NCBI GenBank assembly: GCA_038025085.1
Contig: CM076144.1
Location: forward strand, 14,725,501-14,789,500
Reading direction: 5' to 3'
Length of the DNA: 64,000 nucleotides
Origin: Tetragonia tetragonoides
Lineage: Eukaryota > Streptophyta > Magnoliopsida > Caryophyllales > Aizoaceae
Position 1 is the stretch's first letter, and each line of letters starts with the position of its first letter. Below the pieces are notes generated by a model, which worked only from the letters and a program-made list of their open reading frames with translations, had not been told where the DNA came from and did no database searches. Below are positions 33,077-45,149 of the stretch, one piece after another. Both the position numbers and the translations under genes were made by a program.

Positions 33077-35767
33077 TCAGAAGGACCGTGAGGCATGCTG
33101 AGCCTTTGCTGTTTCCTTCAGAATGGCACCCACAAATCCTGCCTGTTCAAGGCATTCAGAACGATGCAATGAGTCTAAGAGAACAACACAAGTTTTAGAA
33201 TGAACACTGAAACCTTTCCTCCGAGCTTCTTCAAAAAGCATGAATGCATCTAGAGCCTTGTTTGCAACGCTTAATCCTTCAATAGTAGCATTATAACAGG
33301 CTGAACCCAGCCTACCCCCTTTTTCCTTAAACTTCTTAAAAAGTGCATAAGATTCTGTTACATTGCCAGCTTTTCCAAGTCCAGATATCATCGCAGTGTA
33401 CGTTACTGCATTTGGTTCGAGCCCTTGCTTTTTCATTTCTTGAAGAAGTACAAAGGCTTTGTTGAATTTTCGAACACGGCAAAGACCGTCAATGAGAATA
33501 CTATAAGTGAAGGCGTTTGGAGTGCAGTTCATGTCTTTCATTGACCGGAAGCAGACAAGGGCTTCATTGATTTCTTCTGCCTTAGTCAGAGAATTAAGCA
33601 AACTATTCCATGTGTAAACATTCGCTGTCAAACCTCTCTGCATCATTTCTTCCATAATTAGATATGCTTCATCAATTCTTCCAACCTTACCAAAGCCGTC
33701 AATAAGGCTACTATAAATGGTAACATTTAACTCCATCCCAGTTGATTTTGCTTCTTCAAAGAGCATATACGCCTCATCAAGCCTGTCAATCTTAGCAAGC
33801 CCATCAACTACAGCACCATAAGTGACTACAGTGGGTGGAAGACCTTTTGTTTTCATTTCCTCAAGCAATTGGTAAGCTTTGTTCACCTTACCTGACTTGC
33901 AAAATCCATCTATCACTATGTTGTATGCACGAGTATCCAGAGTGCAGCCTTGTTCCTTCATCGAATAATATAATTGATAGGTTTCACGCGCAAAGCCTGC
34001 CTTAACAAGGCCGTGAATCAATATGCTATAGCTTCTCACATCTGGGGCGAACCCTTTGGTCTTAATTTCCTCAAACAATGCTCGACCATTATCAGCATCA
34101 CCAGCTTTGAAAACACAATCCATGTAAGTATTAAGGAGTGTCAGGTCAGGAGAACAGCCAGTACGAAGCATTTCTTTGTAGACCTTGTGACCATCTGCTG
34201 GCCTGCGGGCATTGAAGAAATTTTTTACAAGGGATGTGTAGACAATGGCGTCCGGAACATGACCAGAATCCAACATCTTCTCATACAGCCTGTATGCATC
34301 ATCCACTCTACCATGTCTACCTAGGCCATCTATTAAGCTGCAAAATGTTACAGCGTCTGGGGTGCAGAGTTTGTGGTCCAACCCTTCAAATATGGCACAA
34401 GCTTCATCAAGTTTATGACACTTAGCCAGACGATTGATCATAATATTTACTGTAGAGACATGAGGGGAAAATCCAGCTTCCTCCATGGTTTTTCGCAACT
34501 CAAGAGCAGCATCAACATTTCCAGCACGACAAAGCATGTCTATAAGAATATTATATGTTGAAAGGTTGGGTGCTGCATCTTTCTTCATCTCATCAAATAA
34601 CCTTAGGGCTTCTTCCACCATCCCTCTCCTACCAAGACAAGTAAGTAAGCAATTGTACGCAATTACATTAGGAATCGAGCCCCTTTCCTTTTGCCTTTCA
34701 AGTAATCCATATGCTTCTTCAAACTTTCCGGCTGAGCCGTAACCCATTATCATGGTGCTATATGCATAAGCACACGGAACCTCCCGACAATCTTCCATCT
34801 GGTTAAACAGCTCTTCTGCTTCATCAAGCCTATTGCTCTTGCATAAAACCCCAATCATGCTAGTATATGTCACATCATCTGGCATAAGACCCTGTGCTTT
34901 CATCTCATGAAAGAATTTCCAGGTCATGTCTACCTTCCCCAGCTTCCCAAAGCAGTCAATGCATACATTATAAAGAACAATGTCTGCAACATGTTCATTG
35001 TTCCTCATCTCATCTAGCAGAGAAAGAACCGTATCAATCCTCCCTTCCCGGGCGAAAACTCGTATAACAGTGGTGAACAAATGCACATTAACTTCGTAAC
35101 CTAATTCTTGCATCTGTTGAATGAGAGTCAACATGAGGTCAGGCTTGCTAACCACAGAAAGAGCACCAATAAGTGTTGTATAAGCTGAAAAGGCAGGTCG
35201 GAACTTGAACTTCCTCATTGTTTGGATGAAATGAAAAGCCTCATCCAACCTACGGGATTTCACACAGCATAAAACAAACTCAATACATGTGTTATTAGAG
35301 GGACCAAAACCAGCATGACTCATTTCTTCCAAAATCTCTTCCAGGTTATCAAAATTTTTACTTCTAGCCATTATCATAAGTAGACTATTATATGCCTCTG
35401 GGCAATGCACTTGGTTTCTGTTCCTCTCAGTCCACCTAAAGTAGTTTACAGCTAAATTGACATCCTTCAGTCTCCTAAACACTGCAATTATTAGCTCTTG
35501 CTGAGGGTTTTCATTAGATGCAGATAAAGCTGTCTGCATGGCAGGGCTCCACGTACCACTCTCTAAGATCCTGCATACATCTTCTACGCCTTCTTTTGGG
35601 ACCTGCACATTTACTGAACCTCCTTGACCATCCAAACTGGGAGGGATAAAAGGTTTGCCATTTTGCCCCAGATGAAAACCATGCAAGGAAGTAAACTTCT
35701 TGCAGATGAAATAAAATGGACAATGTTTGTAATTCAAATGAAGAATAACGCCTGCATAGAATGCCAT
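33077..35767 (-). CDS. P-class pentatricopeptide-repeat protein, At3g06920-like, probably mitochondrial
   Basis: An intact 896-codon frame on one exon. Nearly all of it from about residue 120 is a chain of some twenty 35-residue PPR motifs with the usual signature (VTYTSMIGVLCKSNRLDEAE, LSTYNILIDMLCRAGNVDAA, YNIVIDGFCKSGKVNKAYQL). There is no E, DYW or SMR domain, so it is P-class. The order of motifs and phrases such as FRPAFSAYTTLIGALS and CVVLLDSL match Arabidopsis At3g06920 along the whole length. Such proteins bind organelle RNA; mitochondrial targeting is inferred from the family. I chose the ATG at 35767. A splice-acceptor-like TATGCAG just inside the frame (about 35751) leaves open that the first codons come from an upstream exon. 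The family is certain; the RNA target is unknown. Confidence 0.93.
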   Translation of the reverse strand: MAFYAGVILHLNYKHCPFYFICKKFTSLHGFHLGQNGKPFIPPSLDGQGGSVNVQVPKEGVEDVCRILESGTWSPAMQTALSASNENPQQELIIAVFRRLKDVNLAVNYFRWTERNRNQVHCPEAYNSLLMIMARSKNFDNLEEILEEMSHAGFGPSNNTCIEFVLCCVKSRRLDEAFHFIQTMRKFKFRPAFSAYTTLIGALSVVSKPDLMLTLIQQMQELGYEVNVHLFTTVIRVFAREGRIDTVLSLLDEMRNNEHVADIVLYNVCIDCFGKLGKVDMTWKFFHEMKAQGLMPDDVTYTSMIGVLCKSNRLDEAEELFNQMEDCREVPCAYAYSTMIMGYGSAGKFEEAYGLLERQKERGSIPNVIAYNCLLTCLGRRGMVEEALRLFDEMKKDAAPNLSTYNILIDMLCRAGNVDAALELRKTMEEAGFSPHVSTVNIMINRLAKCHKLDEACAIFEGLDHKLCTPDAVTFCSLIDGLGRHGRVDDAYRLYEKMLDSGHVPDAIVYTSLVKNFFNARRPADGHKVYKEMLRTGCSPDLTLLNTYMDCVFKAGDADNGRALFEEIKTKGFAPDVRSYSILIHGLVKAGFARETYQLYYSMKEQGCTLDTRAYNIVIDGFCKSGKVNKAYQLLEEMKTKGLPPTVVTYGAVVDGLAKIDRLDEAYMLFEEAKSTGMELNVTIYSSLIDGFGKVGRIDEAYLIMEEMMQRGLTANVYTWNSLLNSLTKAEEINEALVCFRSMKDMNCTPNAFTYSILIDGLCRVRKFNKAFVLLQEMKKQGLEPNAVTYTAMISGLGKAGNVTESYALFKKFKEKGGRLGSACYNATIEGLSVANKALDAFMLFEEARRKGFSVHSKTCVVLLDSLHRSECLEQAGFVGAILKETAKAQHASRSF

Positions 35768-36236
35768 CAATGAGTACTTAAGATAGAGAAGCGGAAAAGG
35801 GAGAAAATACTAAGCTAAGTTCAAAGATAATCCTAAAAAAAACCAAAGGAGAGGGTGGGGGGGAGTTTACAATGGTTGTTAAGTCAGCTACAAAGATTAG
35901 GAGTTACATTACACCTATAGATATGTAATATGATGCAATGATTGATGCCCACCTCCCACTCGCTAAGCATCCAAAAAGAAAAAAAGGATGCAATAGGACC
36001 TTAGTTTGTACTTGATTAGCTTCTAATTGTAGTCAAGACCAAATGTAAAAATCCATCTCTTCACATGCCTAGGTATATGGTACTATTCCAGTTTTCCAAG
36101 TGAAATTCGCTCCGCAACTTGTAGTTTATTCCCTACTTCCTAACCAAAGGAATGCGTTTCTCTCTAATACACCAATTTCAGCATATACACAATACACTTT
36201 TATGAATGTTCTTCAGGTGTTATGTTGATCATAAAT

Positions 36237-36275
36237 TTTTTTTTGATAAGAAAAATTTTATTAGATGAAGAGACT
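36237..36275 (-). mobile_element. 39-bp LINE tail-only micro-insertion
   Basis: Only the last bases of a minus-strand LINE are present (TTTCTTATC plus poly(A) when complemented). They are flanked by a perfect 19-bp direct repeat, TGTTATGTTGATCATAAAT, at 36218-36236 and 36276-36294. It is a complete retrotransposition event that copied almost nothing but the tail. Confidence 0.82.
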
Positions 36276-38369
36276 TGTTATGTTGATCATAAATAACAAA
36301 ACCCACATTACTATTTAACAGGTGGCAACCCACCAACGTATTCCAAAACTAATTGGAGAGGATCTTGATCCCCAACGACATGAGTGATCACATACCCCCA
36401 GAAAAACAGGGAGGAAGAAGAAACCTAGAAGGATAGTGCCCCAAAAGTTTTTGTTATGATATGTTACAACCAATAGACTATCCTAAAAAATCCTCCTTCC
36501 TAAACACTTGCACAACAAAACAGAGGCAGAGTTGAGCTAATTTATGCAGAGAAAATGGTTATAACAAATAAAACACATTATGGATATAGATAGGGCATAT
36601 AAAGCAGAAAATGGAAAATGAATAAGATGGGTTATGCTTCTTCTAGACAAACAATGTTTCTAGTATACCTTGAATGCGGTACAACATTGTCACTCTTGCA
36701 ATTTCAGCTGCTACTATGCCCACTGAAAAAAAAAATGAATACCCAACCTCTGTCAATCACAAATTACAGAGAGAGTCACGGACCACGGCTACAGGCTGCC
36801 GCTGCTCCGCTGCTCTAAGGGTCACAGTCGCAATTGCCTGAAATGCTGCTTGCAGCCTCACCGCCAGTATGCATCCGTGGAGGTGATTTGAGACAGATTG
36901 AGGAATGCTGAAGGAATATGTATGTATACTCCTGAGTTTGACAATAATCTTTTTATTATTAGTAAAGTAAGAAACTGATAAGCACTAGGACTCCAATCTC
37001 GTGAGAGCCTAGTGCATTACAACAAGTAGCGCTCCAGAGGAAAAATAACTTAGTGTTAGAACTCCAAGAAAACAGAGGAGCAACACTAGGGCAAGACACT
37101 AAAACTCCTCTCCCCCAGCTGCATATAGGCTATTATTAGCTCGTCATGGGGGTGCAGAAGTTTCCCTCAAAAATCGTGAATTTTAAACACCATTACTAGC
37201 ACAAACAATCTTCTAGAGCCTAAATACAAAAGAAACACCAAGGATCCCAATATGGATAATGAAGGCATCCAAACATAAGGGGAACACAGCAAAGACGGGC
37301 AAAGAGGGGGGGTGGATTCAAACAACATCCAACAAGATGGGCAAGGTAAGGACATGAATTAGGAATCACAACCAACTGAACCAAGCACCAACACACACAA
37401 CGCCAAAACACCCACATATTCACCCATAAGATACAATACAGACATCAACCAAGAAATACTTCAAGAACACAAAGCAATAAAAAGAAGAAATTCCTATTCA
37501 AAGGACTCGAGCGAGCGTTGCTTCCTCTTTCTTTACTTTGGGCATATGTTCCCCCTGTCCTATTTTAACACTTAGTTGCACAAAATCAAACTTTGAAGTA
37601 AATCAGGGGCATCACCAAGAGAAGCAAGCAGAAAATCTATTATATGCTAACTAATACACGCCCCTTCTGTCTTCCATCCCAACTCTGGACTAGGATATGC
37701 AGGCATAGATACATAGAAAGAACTTACTGACAAAAGTCCTGATTGAAATGAATATCTGGCCTGAGAAAGGTGAAATTAAACAATAGATTATCAAGATTGA
37801 CGAATTGGACAACGAGTTGGCCGTCAGTGAGAAAAAGGAGGAATGTCATAGACCCTTCTGTTCATTCAAGGATTAGGGGCTAATGGAAGCAAAAACTTTA
37901 CCTAAGACCATAGTCAAGCCAGAAAACTTTAAAAAAAAATCTGAAAAAATGGACAAAACCTGGACAAGCTGGGACTGAGAATGGTGAGGTAAGTGGCGGC
38001 TAGGGTTTCATATCTGTATGTGTCAGTACGTCAACTGATACTGCAATATTTTCTGATTAACCATTTGCAATTATCAACAATGTTGTCATCAATCATCATG
38101 TGGAAATGAATATGCTCTAAGAACCCAACGCAAGCTGGTAAATGAGTTAAAGTATATAGCAGTATGATACCCAGACAGAGACTCTTCATCTCCTCTCAAG
38201 TACTTGACTCCCCAAAGTGGGTATAGACCCTAGACACTTCATTTTAAGGCAATTACTCACAAACTTTTTAGAAAACGGCTGAGACCAATAGCTGACATGT
38301 ATCTGACTTGGACACTTATAGCCGAGTACCAGTAACAAAGTTTTCACAGTGGGATTACATATCCTTTTT

Positions 38370-38600
38370 TTTCTTTTATAAAAAGAAAGCTTACATTAAC
38401 GAAATAAATAAGACTTCCTACGTACCCTCTAAGAGGACAAGGAATCCTCTATATAAACACTAATCTCAAGTAGACCCAAATACACATAATCTGTGTAAAA
38501 GAAAACTCCGAAAACTATTAGCCTTAGCTCACAACAGAAGTGCCGCAAAAAAACCCAAGCATTCATTTCCAGCCAAATACACCATAACACCTCAACAACA
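38370..38600 (-). mobile_element. LINE 3' fragment, minus strand
   Basis: The minus strand encodes VLWCIWLEMNAWVF and a further tail to a stop near 38429, followed by a UTR and TTTATAAAAG plus A's. It corresponds to the same ORF2 end as the BLISTER-intron LINEs. No target duplication was located. Confidence 0.65.
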
Positions 38601-38817
38601 ACAACACAAAAAAAAAAAAATAAGAAGAAAAGAAGAAGAATAAAATGACATGTGTACTGGACATGTTTTAAATTAACAGGTACCAGCCGGGCAAACCTTG
38701 AGCAATAATATATGGGAACATTGAACAAATACAACCACAAAAGGCTTCTCCAATGGGAATACTTTCCATTCATTTCTTATTTTCTTACAGAAGTTGGGCG
38801 CTTACCCACTTCCATTC

Positions 38818-38990
38818 ATCAACATCAACATCAACATTACCCCAGTGCCTCCAAAGAGGCTCCCGTCTAGGCAGGGTAAGGGGGGTCGGTTGTACGTAGC
38901 CTTACCCCTGTGAGAGTCTCACATAGAGGTTGTTTCGGTTTGACCCGAGATCTGAAGTACGACAAGCCGACAACCATCGGCAAATTCGCA
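38818..38990 (-). mobile_element. SINE with TTGATG-repeat tail
   Basis: On the minus strand it begins near GGTTGTCGGCTTGTCGTACT, has a B-box-like CTCGGGTCAAACCG, then ACAACCTCTATGTGAGACTC, GGGTAAGGCTACGTAC and CCTCTTTGGAGGCACTGGGG, and ends with GTTGATGTTGATGTTGATG. This layout matches a widespread group of eudicot SINEs that end in short TTG-type repeats rather than poly(A). It is intact across the body and matches the split copy at 31141-31700. Confidence 0.78.
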
Positions 38991-40717
38991 ATAAATTAGA
39001 AGTGTCGACAGTTTTATGAGCCATTTTTCTTTAGTCCATTATATCCCTACAGCTTTTGGCTTACCCACTTCCAGAATGTAGTTAATCAGTAAAATATTTT
39101 TCAACAACAGGACACATGTTAGATGTAGAAGCAATGAAAAACAGACCTTAACAACACATGACTAAGGTCATACTGAAACAAGCACATACACACAGATACA
39201 GAGGAGTGCAGAGCGATACATTGAAACAAGATATGGAAACATTGATATTGGATAATGGAAGACGCTAGAATGGAGGATGAAGACAGAGGCCTGTCAGGAA
39301 GAATGGTAAAAGTAGCTAAGAGTAGAGGCAAAGATTTGCACGAAATATGCAAAAGAAAACACGTAGCAGAAGCACGAGTCAAAATTTATGCCAAATGAAA
39401 GCATGTCTCATGCTCAATTCCTATATCTGCTCACTGCTCAGCCAGCCTCTTCCTTTTTTCTCCTCATCCTCTTTTGACTATTGAAAGGTATTGGCACTTT
39501 CTACACTATAAACAAAAAGAAAGGAACAACTGCAAAATCTAATGTCATTTTCTTCCAAGTTTCCAATCATCATTGGTTGTCACGCTACTGAAGAAAGTCC
39601 CATAGTATAAACTCAAGAGACTCTATATAAGCCATTACCCACCCTAACCATTCCCAGCTAAACAATGGGAACATAACTAAGCCGTGATTTGCTCAAAAAT
39701 ACGCCTAGGCCCAAGAGAAAGTGTGATCTTCAAACTCAATATCCTCCATGACCTCCATTCTACAAATCTTGGAGAAAGAGGAGGTGATATGTGATACTTA
39801 TAACTGGCAAAAAGCATCAAATACTACTCCAGAGGATACCAACCCCTAAGACTGAACTACTCGGTCATCGTAGTCATTTTAACATGATCTTTTTGTGCTT
39901 TGGATTTAAGAGTATCTTTCAAACTTCTTGCTGAAATCATCATAGATTAAAGTCAATAACTATTTGATCAGCTTTGTCAGTTTCTCAACTGATACTACTA
40001 TATGTTAAGACTGAACACCACTAGATTTTCAACAACGTTGGCAGCAATCATGGCACGTAAATGAATATGATCTGCAAGCCAAAGCAAGTTGTTAAAGGAG
40101 AGCTCATAAAAGAGTGTTCCACTATGTTACTCGGACTCTTTTATCTCCTCTCAAGTACCCACGTAAATACTACTTGACACTCCAAAATGGGTACAAACCC
40201 TCTATACTTCATTTAAGACCAATAACACACAAGACCAACACTTATCACTAAGTTCCAGTAAAATAATATTTGCATTGGCAATCATAAGAATTTCAGAAAC
40301 AACTCATTCTGGCTTCTCCAATTCTCCCTCAAATTTCAACCAAATCTCTTAATATACATTCTGACAAACTCACTTCTTCTGTTCTTCAACAACATACCAA
40401 GTACCAACCACAGAGGCTCATAATCAATTCACAATATCAACACACTAGTTTTTACAAACCCACAAAGGGATTTGCAGCTTAACAATTAGTACATAAGCCT
40501 ACTTTTACACTTTATACGGTTGGCCAAAGATGAATGAGGGTTTATCGATTAGGGAAGTGCACAACATATGGGTCGAATTACTCTAACTAGAGAAAGGTTT
40601 TTGTTAACAAAGAAATGGGTCTTTCAGAGAATCAATTTGCTAAAGCCTAAAAGTATAAAACTGTATCATTGAAATGTATTGGCAGATTATGTAAGAGAGA
40701 GAGAGAGGAGCACGTAC

Positions 40718-40835
40718 CAGAGAGAGAACACTGTCTTTCACTCTAGGGGCGGCAGTGGCCAACGACGGAGAGGGAAGACTCACGGTTTAGAGACAGAAAG
40801 TAAATACAGGGAAGCAACTTTGCCCAACATGAAAT
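40718..40835 (-). promoter_or_regulatory. Probable 5' UTR exon and start region of the PPR gene
   Basis: On the minus strand, CT-rich leader-like sequence ends at G/GTACGTG (donor at 40717), a strong plant 5' splice site. It lies upstream of the PPR coding exon in the right orientation and includes a CGGAGAGGGAAGAC-type promoter-proximal region. No coding sequence is present. The link to the PPR gene is an inference from orientation and position. Confidence 0.4.
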
Positions 40836-42139
40836 GGATTGCGTGCTAATTTGCGGGCTAATTTGCTATTCATCAACATTGAGTATGATTTCCTCAAATA
40901 TATATCATTCACAAACTAATTCTCAAATTAGCTTCGGTTTAAAACTATTTCCCCACATATACACCACGTAGGATCGGACTGTGACCTGAAAGCGAATTTA
41001 ATTTTTTTTTTTAATAGCGAAAGGCAAAGCCGCTGTGGGCCACAGCGGCTCAACAAAGACGCTATGCGCCAACACGACTCGTAAATAAGCCGCTGTCACC
41101 CACAGAGGTTCATTTTCCTTCTATTTTTTCAACAAACAATACCTCTGTGACCATTCGAATCACTCTCACCCCCGCGATCATTCCTGATACTACCCTGCTC
41201 TCTCTCCCCCGCGTTCGCTGCTATCCCCCTCCCCCGCCGTGTGCTCAGTCCTCTCGTGGTCAGGCTCGTCGTCAGCGTCGCCGGTCATCCTCGCCGTGCG
41301 GTCATTCTACAGTCGGCAACCCAAAATTTCTTGAAACCCTAATCTTTTAGGAGAAGTTTGAGAAAAGGTAATTCTTTACCCTAATTTCATGCGTTTAGTT
41401 CTAGATTTTGCCAAAGGTTGAGTCTTTATTTGAATCGGGCTATAATTTGTGAGGAATAGAACCCTAATTTTGAGATTATGCTATTTTTTAGTTTTTTTGC
41501 TTTAGTCTGTGTCTCGTGTTTTCTTTTTGTCAGTTTTGCTTATTTCTCTGTTTTTTGCTGAGGTACAATAAGTCACAATTTTGAAGAAAACCTTCGTTCC
41601 AAAATTCATGGATAGCATGTTGAGACAATATAACCCAAATTGGGCAATGCAGGTAAACACCAGACTAACAATCAAAAAGCTCTGATCATAAAAAAGACGG
41701 CACTGATCAACACTCACAAACATTAAACCCCAAATTCAAACATTGCATGAGAATTTGATACACCAATGACCCATATAAAAATTAAACCCAATGAAAAATG
41801 AAGTTAGCAGAAAAAAAAGAAAACAAAAAAAGTAGAATCAAACACGGTCAATTTGCCAATCTCTGTTATTGCATTCTGATTATTTAGTTCTGAATTTTCA
41901 TAGTATTTCTGGTTACATGGTACTGTAGTTTCATTTGATAGTGATTAAAATAATTTCATTCATAAATTGGGGGTGAATTTGTTATGTAATGTTTAATCCA
42001 TTGAATCAGTTGCAACTTTTATTTCAATTTTGTTACCTAATAAACAGTTACTCCATATAATTATATGCTACTCATAAATTGTGATTATTATTGTTGTTTT
42101 GGTTTAATAAATTTGATATCTTTGCATGGAACAAGGAAG

Positions 42140-43924
42140 ATGGAATACTCAGCTTATCCTATCATATGTTATTATGGCGGAGATATTATTGAAAAGGATG
42201 GAGATGTTAGTTATAGTGGTGGAAGGTTCTGTTTTGTGCTTGCCGATAGTCAGATGTGTTTTAGTGAGTTACTCAAAAAGATATACGAGAGTATGGAGCT
42301 TGATCCAAGTAGTTCTGAATTGAAGGTGAAAATGAAATATAAGACTCTTGGATGTGTAAAAGTAATACCACTGTAAAATGACAACTCATTAAGTGCTTTT
42401 TGGGCTAGTGTAAGACACTCATTGACACCATCGATGGAGTTGTATGTTGATGTGATACCAATTGAAAAGTGTATTAATCTAAGGTTACCATCATATCCTA
42501 GTTCCTCAACAATGGAAAACCCACCATTTAGCGGGTCTTTTACTAGAATGCTCATCGATGATCAATACTTTGTGGAACAAAACTTGTGTTCTTTCAATCG
42601 TGGTGGTGAGCACCACATGTTGGGGGATATGAATGATGTTGGGTATGATAGTGAACCTGATTCTCCGAGGAGTGAAAACATTGAAGGGGATGGCTCTGGA
42701 GATGAGCAGGTTGATGTTGGTTCTGGTGCTCCTATTCCAGACTTTGCTAGCGTCACTCCTATTAATGAATCTTTTGTTAATTCTTGGAGGAGTTGGACGG
42801 CTAAATATGTATTTAAAGAGGGCGATGAATTTCGTCCTGGTCATGAATTTGATAATAAGATGGTGCTGAAGGATGTGGTAAAAGTATATTCTATAATGAG
42901 GAACCAGGGTTTCAAAGTCAAGCGGTCTAGTGAAGATTCAGTGACACTTGTATGTAATAGGGATCCACCATGCCATTGGTGGCTTCATGCAAGTAAAAGC
43001 GAATTCTCGGATGCTTTTAGAATCAGTGTTTACAAAGGCCCACACGCACCCTCTTGTGTTAGTGACTCTGTTCCCAAGGATCATTTTCAGCTGGGTTCAG
43101 AATTTATTAGCCATAAAATTAAGGATCTTGTGCGTGCAGACACCTCTATTAAAGTTCGTGCCATCATAGAGGTAATACAAGAACGTTTTAAGTATACCAT
43201 CTCATACAAGAAGGCTTGGCTAGCGAAACAACTAGCAATTGCTCATATATTTGGTGATTGGGAGAGATCCTTTGAAGACCTTCCTCGTTTCATGCAAGCA
43301 ATGAAAGAAGCAAATCTTGGGACTATTGTACATTTTGCTAACAAGCCGACAACCGAACCATCTGTTGAGATATTTGGAAGGGTGTTTTGGGCTTTTGCAC
43401 CTTCTATTGAGGGTTTTAAACATTGTCGTCCCCTTATTAGTATTGATGGAACCCATTTATATGACAAGTACAAGGGGACTCTCCTTATTGCAATGGGTTG
43501 TGATGCTAATACACAATTGTTCTCACTTGCATTCGCCATTGTTGAAGGGGAGAATGGAAGTAGCTGGTCTTGGTTTATGGCATGTATAAGATTATATGTC
43601 ACTCAAAGACATGATCTTTGTGTTATTTCAGATCGATATCCAGGTATCATGTCCACTATGAACGATCCACATGGTGAGTGGCATGAGCCATATGCCCATC
43701 ATAGACTATGTTTGCGCCATCTTGCCTCCAACTTAAATACTCGACACAAGGATAATCACTTGAGAAACCTCTTTGGTTGGTCAGCTGAGCAACACAAAGA
43801 CAAGAAATTTGATGCTGGATTCAAGAAAATAAGTGAAATGAATGCTACTGCTCATAAATATCTTTCTGATATTCCCTTGTGTTTGTGGTCCCTTTGTCAT
43901 GAATTTTTTTTTCTTTCTAAATGA
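42140..43924 (+). pseudogene. MULE (MuDR-type) transposase, one nonsense codon, C-terminus missing
   Basis: A frame starting MEYSAYPIICYYGGDIIEKD (MuDR N-terminal PB1-like part) runs to 43924 but is cut by one TAA at 42374. After it come the DNA-binding region (residues with CNRDPPCHWWLHASK) and the MULE DDE core: LISIDGTHLYDKYKG, GCDANTQLFSLAFAIVEGEN, SWSWFMACI, VISDRYPGIMS and HHRLCLRHLASN. The frame then stops at FFFLSK just after IPLCLWSLCHE, where intact relatives go on to a SWIM zinc finger. In an active element it would cut the terminal repeats. This copy probably cannot unless the TAA lies in an unrecognised intron. Confidence 0.85.
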
Positions 43925-43947
43925 GCAATCAATTTTTTACTTTGTAG

Positions 43948-45149
43948 TTTATATGGGAGCCATATACTTCTCAAATCTTGGAGTCACTGCCGGAGGTAGA
44001 TGACACTGTGTGGCGTGTCAGGGCCCCACTCATATGTTTTGACATTGTTGAGATGCATTTGCCTGATCGTGTTATGCGTCAATTTGATCTTCGGCAGTTG
44101 GTTCCTATGCCATGTGACACTGGTCTTCAGTTGCATAAAACAGATCGTCGTGGAAAGAACAAGATGAATTGGGCCAAACATCATCGTGTCTATGTTTCTG
44201 AGTGGGATAGTTGTCTTCAGAGGGTTGTTACTGTGATTTATTTCGTGGACAGATGGAGTATAATGATCCTTATATGATATGGTATAGAGGAATTACACGT
44301 CGCTTTATTACTCCATTATTACCATCATCTCCAACTGAGTATCAACCTGGTTATGTGCAACTGCGTGTGCTGGTAAGTATAATAATCTGCATTTATTTTT
44401 TCTAACAACTTCATTTTATTGATTGTGCTTTACGTCTTATGTAGACCAGCGGTATAGCCACCATAGCAAAGAAATGTCAAGGTGAGTTAAATCAAGCTGG
44501 TGCGGAGTATCCTCCAAAGGTACGATCTTTACTTGGCGACATAGCAATGTATTGCAACCAATGTCTAAATACAGCTGGTAGTCGACATCTTATTGAGTCT
44601 CCACCTGCAGATCGACATCTAGAACGACCACCATCAGTTCAAATTTCACCTTCTCCTACACCATCAGTTCAAATTTCACCTTCTCCTACACCATCAGTTC
44701 AAATTTCACCTTCTCATACTCCACAAATACTTACTCCACCTCCACTTCAACCTTCTCCACGACCTTTGCCTCAAGCTCCTCCACAGCCTCTGCCTAGACC
44801 TACTCCACGAGCCTTGCCTCGGCCTAATCCTCCACGACCCCTGCCTCGGCCTACTCCTCCACTTATGCCTATTCAACCATGGTCTACGCTTCCAGAAATG
44901 CCTGTGGAAATGCCTGAATTTCCTTCCCTTTCCCCTAGCCCTGCCCCTCCAATTACTCCCACCCCACCGGTATCTGCATCTCCTTTTACCAAAACTTCTC
45001 CCATTTTGACATTTAGGCGACGACCTCGGACAACTAAATCTACTTTGAGCTCTACCATGACATCCTCAGTGCAATCATTGTCAACTATCATAGAGTCTCC
45101 ACCTTCTTTGAGGATCGAGGAGAGCATGGGACGAGATGGAGTTCCATAG
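43948..45149 (+). pseudogene. Plant mobile domain (PMD) C-terminal half with proline-rich tail
   Basis: After an acceptor (TTTGTAG, 43941-43947) the frame reads FIWEPYTSQILESLPEVDDT, APLICFDIVEMHLPDRVMRQ, FDLRQLVPMP and MNWAKHHRVYVSEW, the second half of a PMD (aminotransferase-like mobile domain, PF10536). A frame change near 44215 precedes YNDPYMIWYRGITRRFITP. A canonical intron (44373-44444) joins to LGDIAMYCNQCLNTAG and a Pro/Ser tail with three tandem PSVQISPSPT units (30 bp each, about 44631-44720), ending at TAG 45149. Known: PMD occurs in MAIN/MAIL1 silencing proteins and in MULE and Gypsy elements. Here it follows a transposase lacking its own C-terminus. Confidence 0.75.

Larger units (their letters stand above)
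35768..40717 (-). other. Region upstream of the PPR gene, probably leader intron(s), with TE debris
   Basis: No coding exon was found. Acceptor-like sites on the minus strand just before the PPR ATG (TTTTTTTAG near 35840 and GAACTTAG near 35815) and a good donor at 40717 suggest a leader intron of about 5 kb. The region contains a SINE, LINE tails and AT-rich DNA. A LINE-like T run and degenerate sequence lie at 36947-37090. Confidence 0.4.

Noticed and set aside
33974..34324. Plus-strand frames within the PPR gene
   Set aside because: They are antisense shadows of the intact PPR coding frame.
43243..43602. Minus-strand frame within the MULE transposase
   Set aside because: Antisense of the DDE core; no similarity of its own.
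44631..44720. CRISPR-like array
   Set aside because: The three 30-bp units are contiguous coding repeats (PSVQISPSPT) with no spacers, and the genome is a plant nuclear one.
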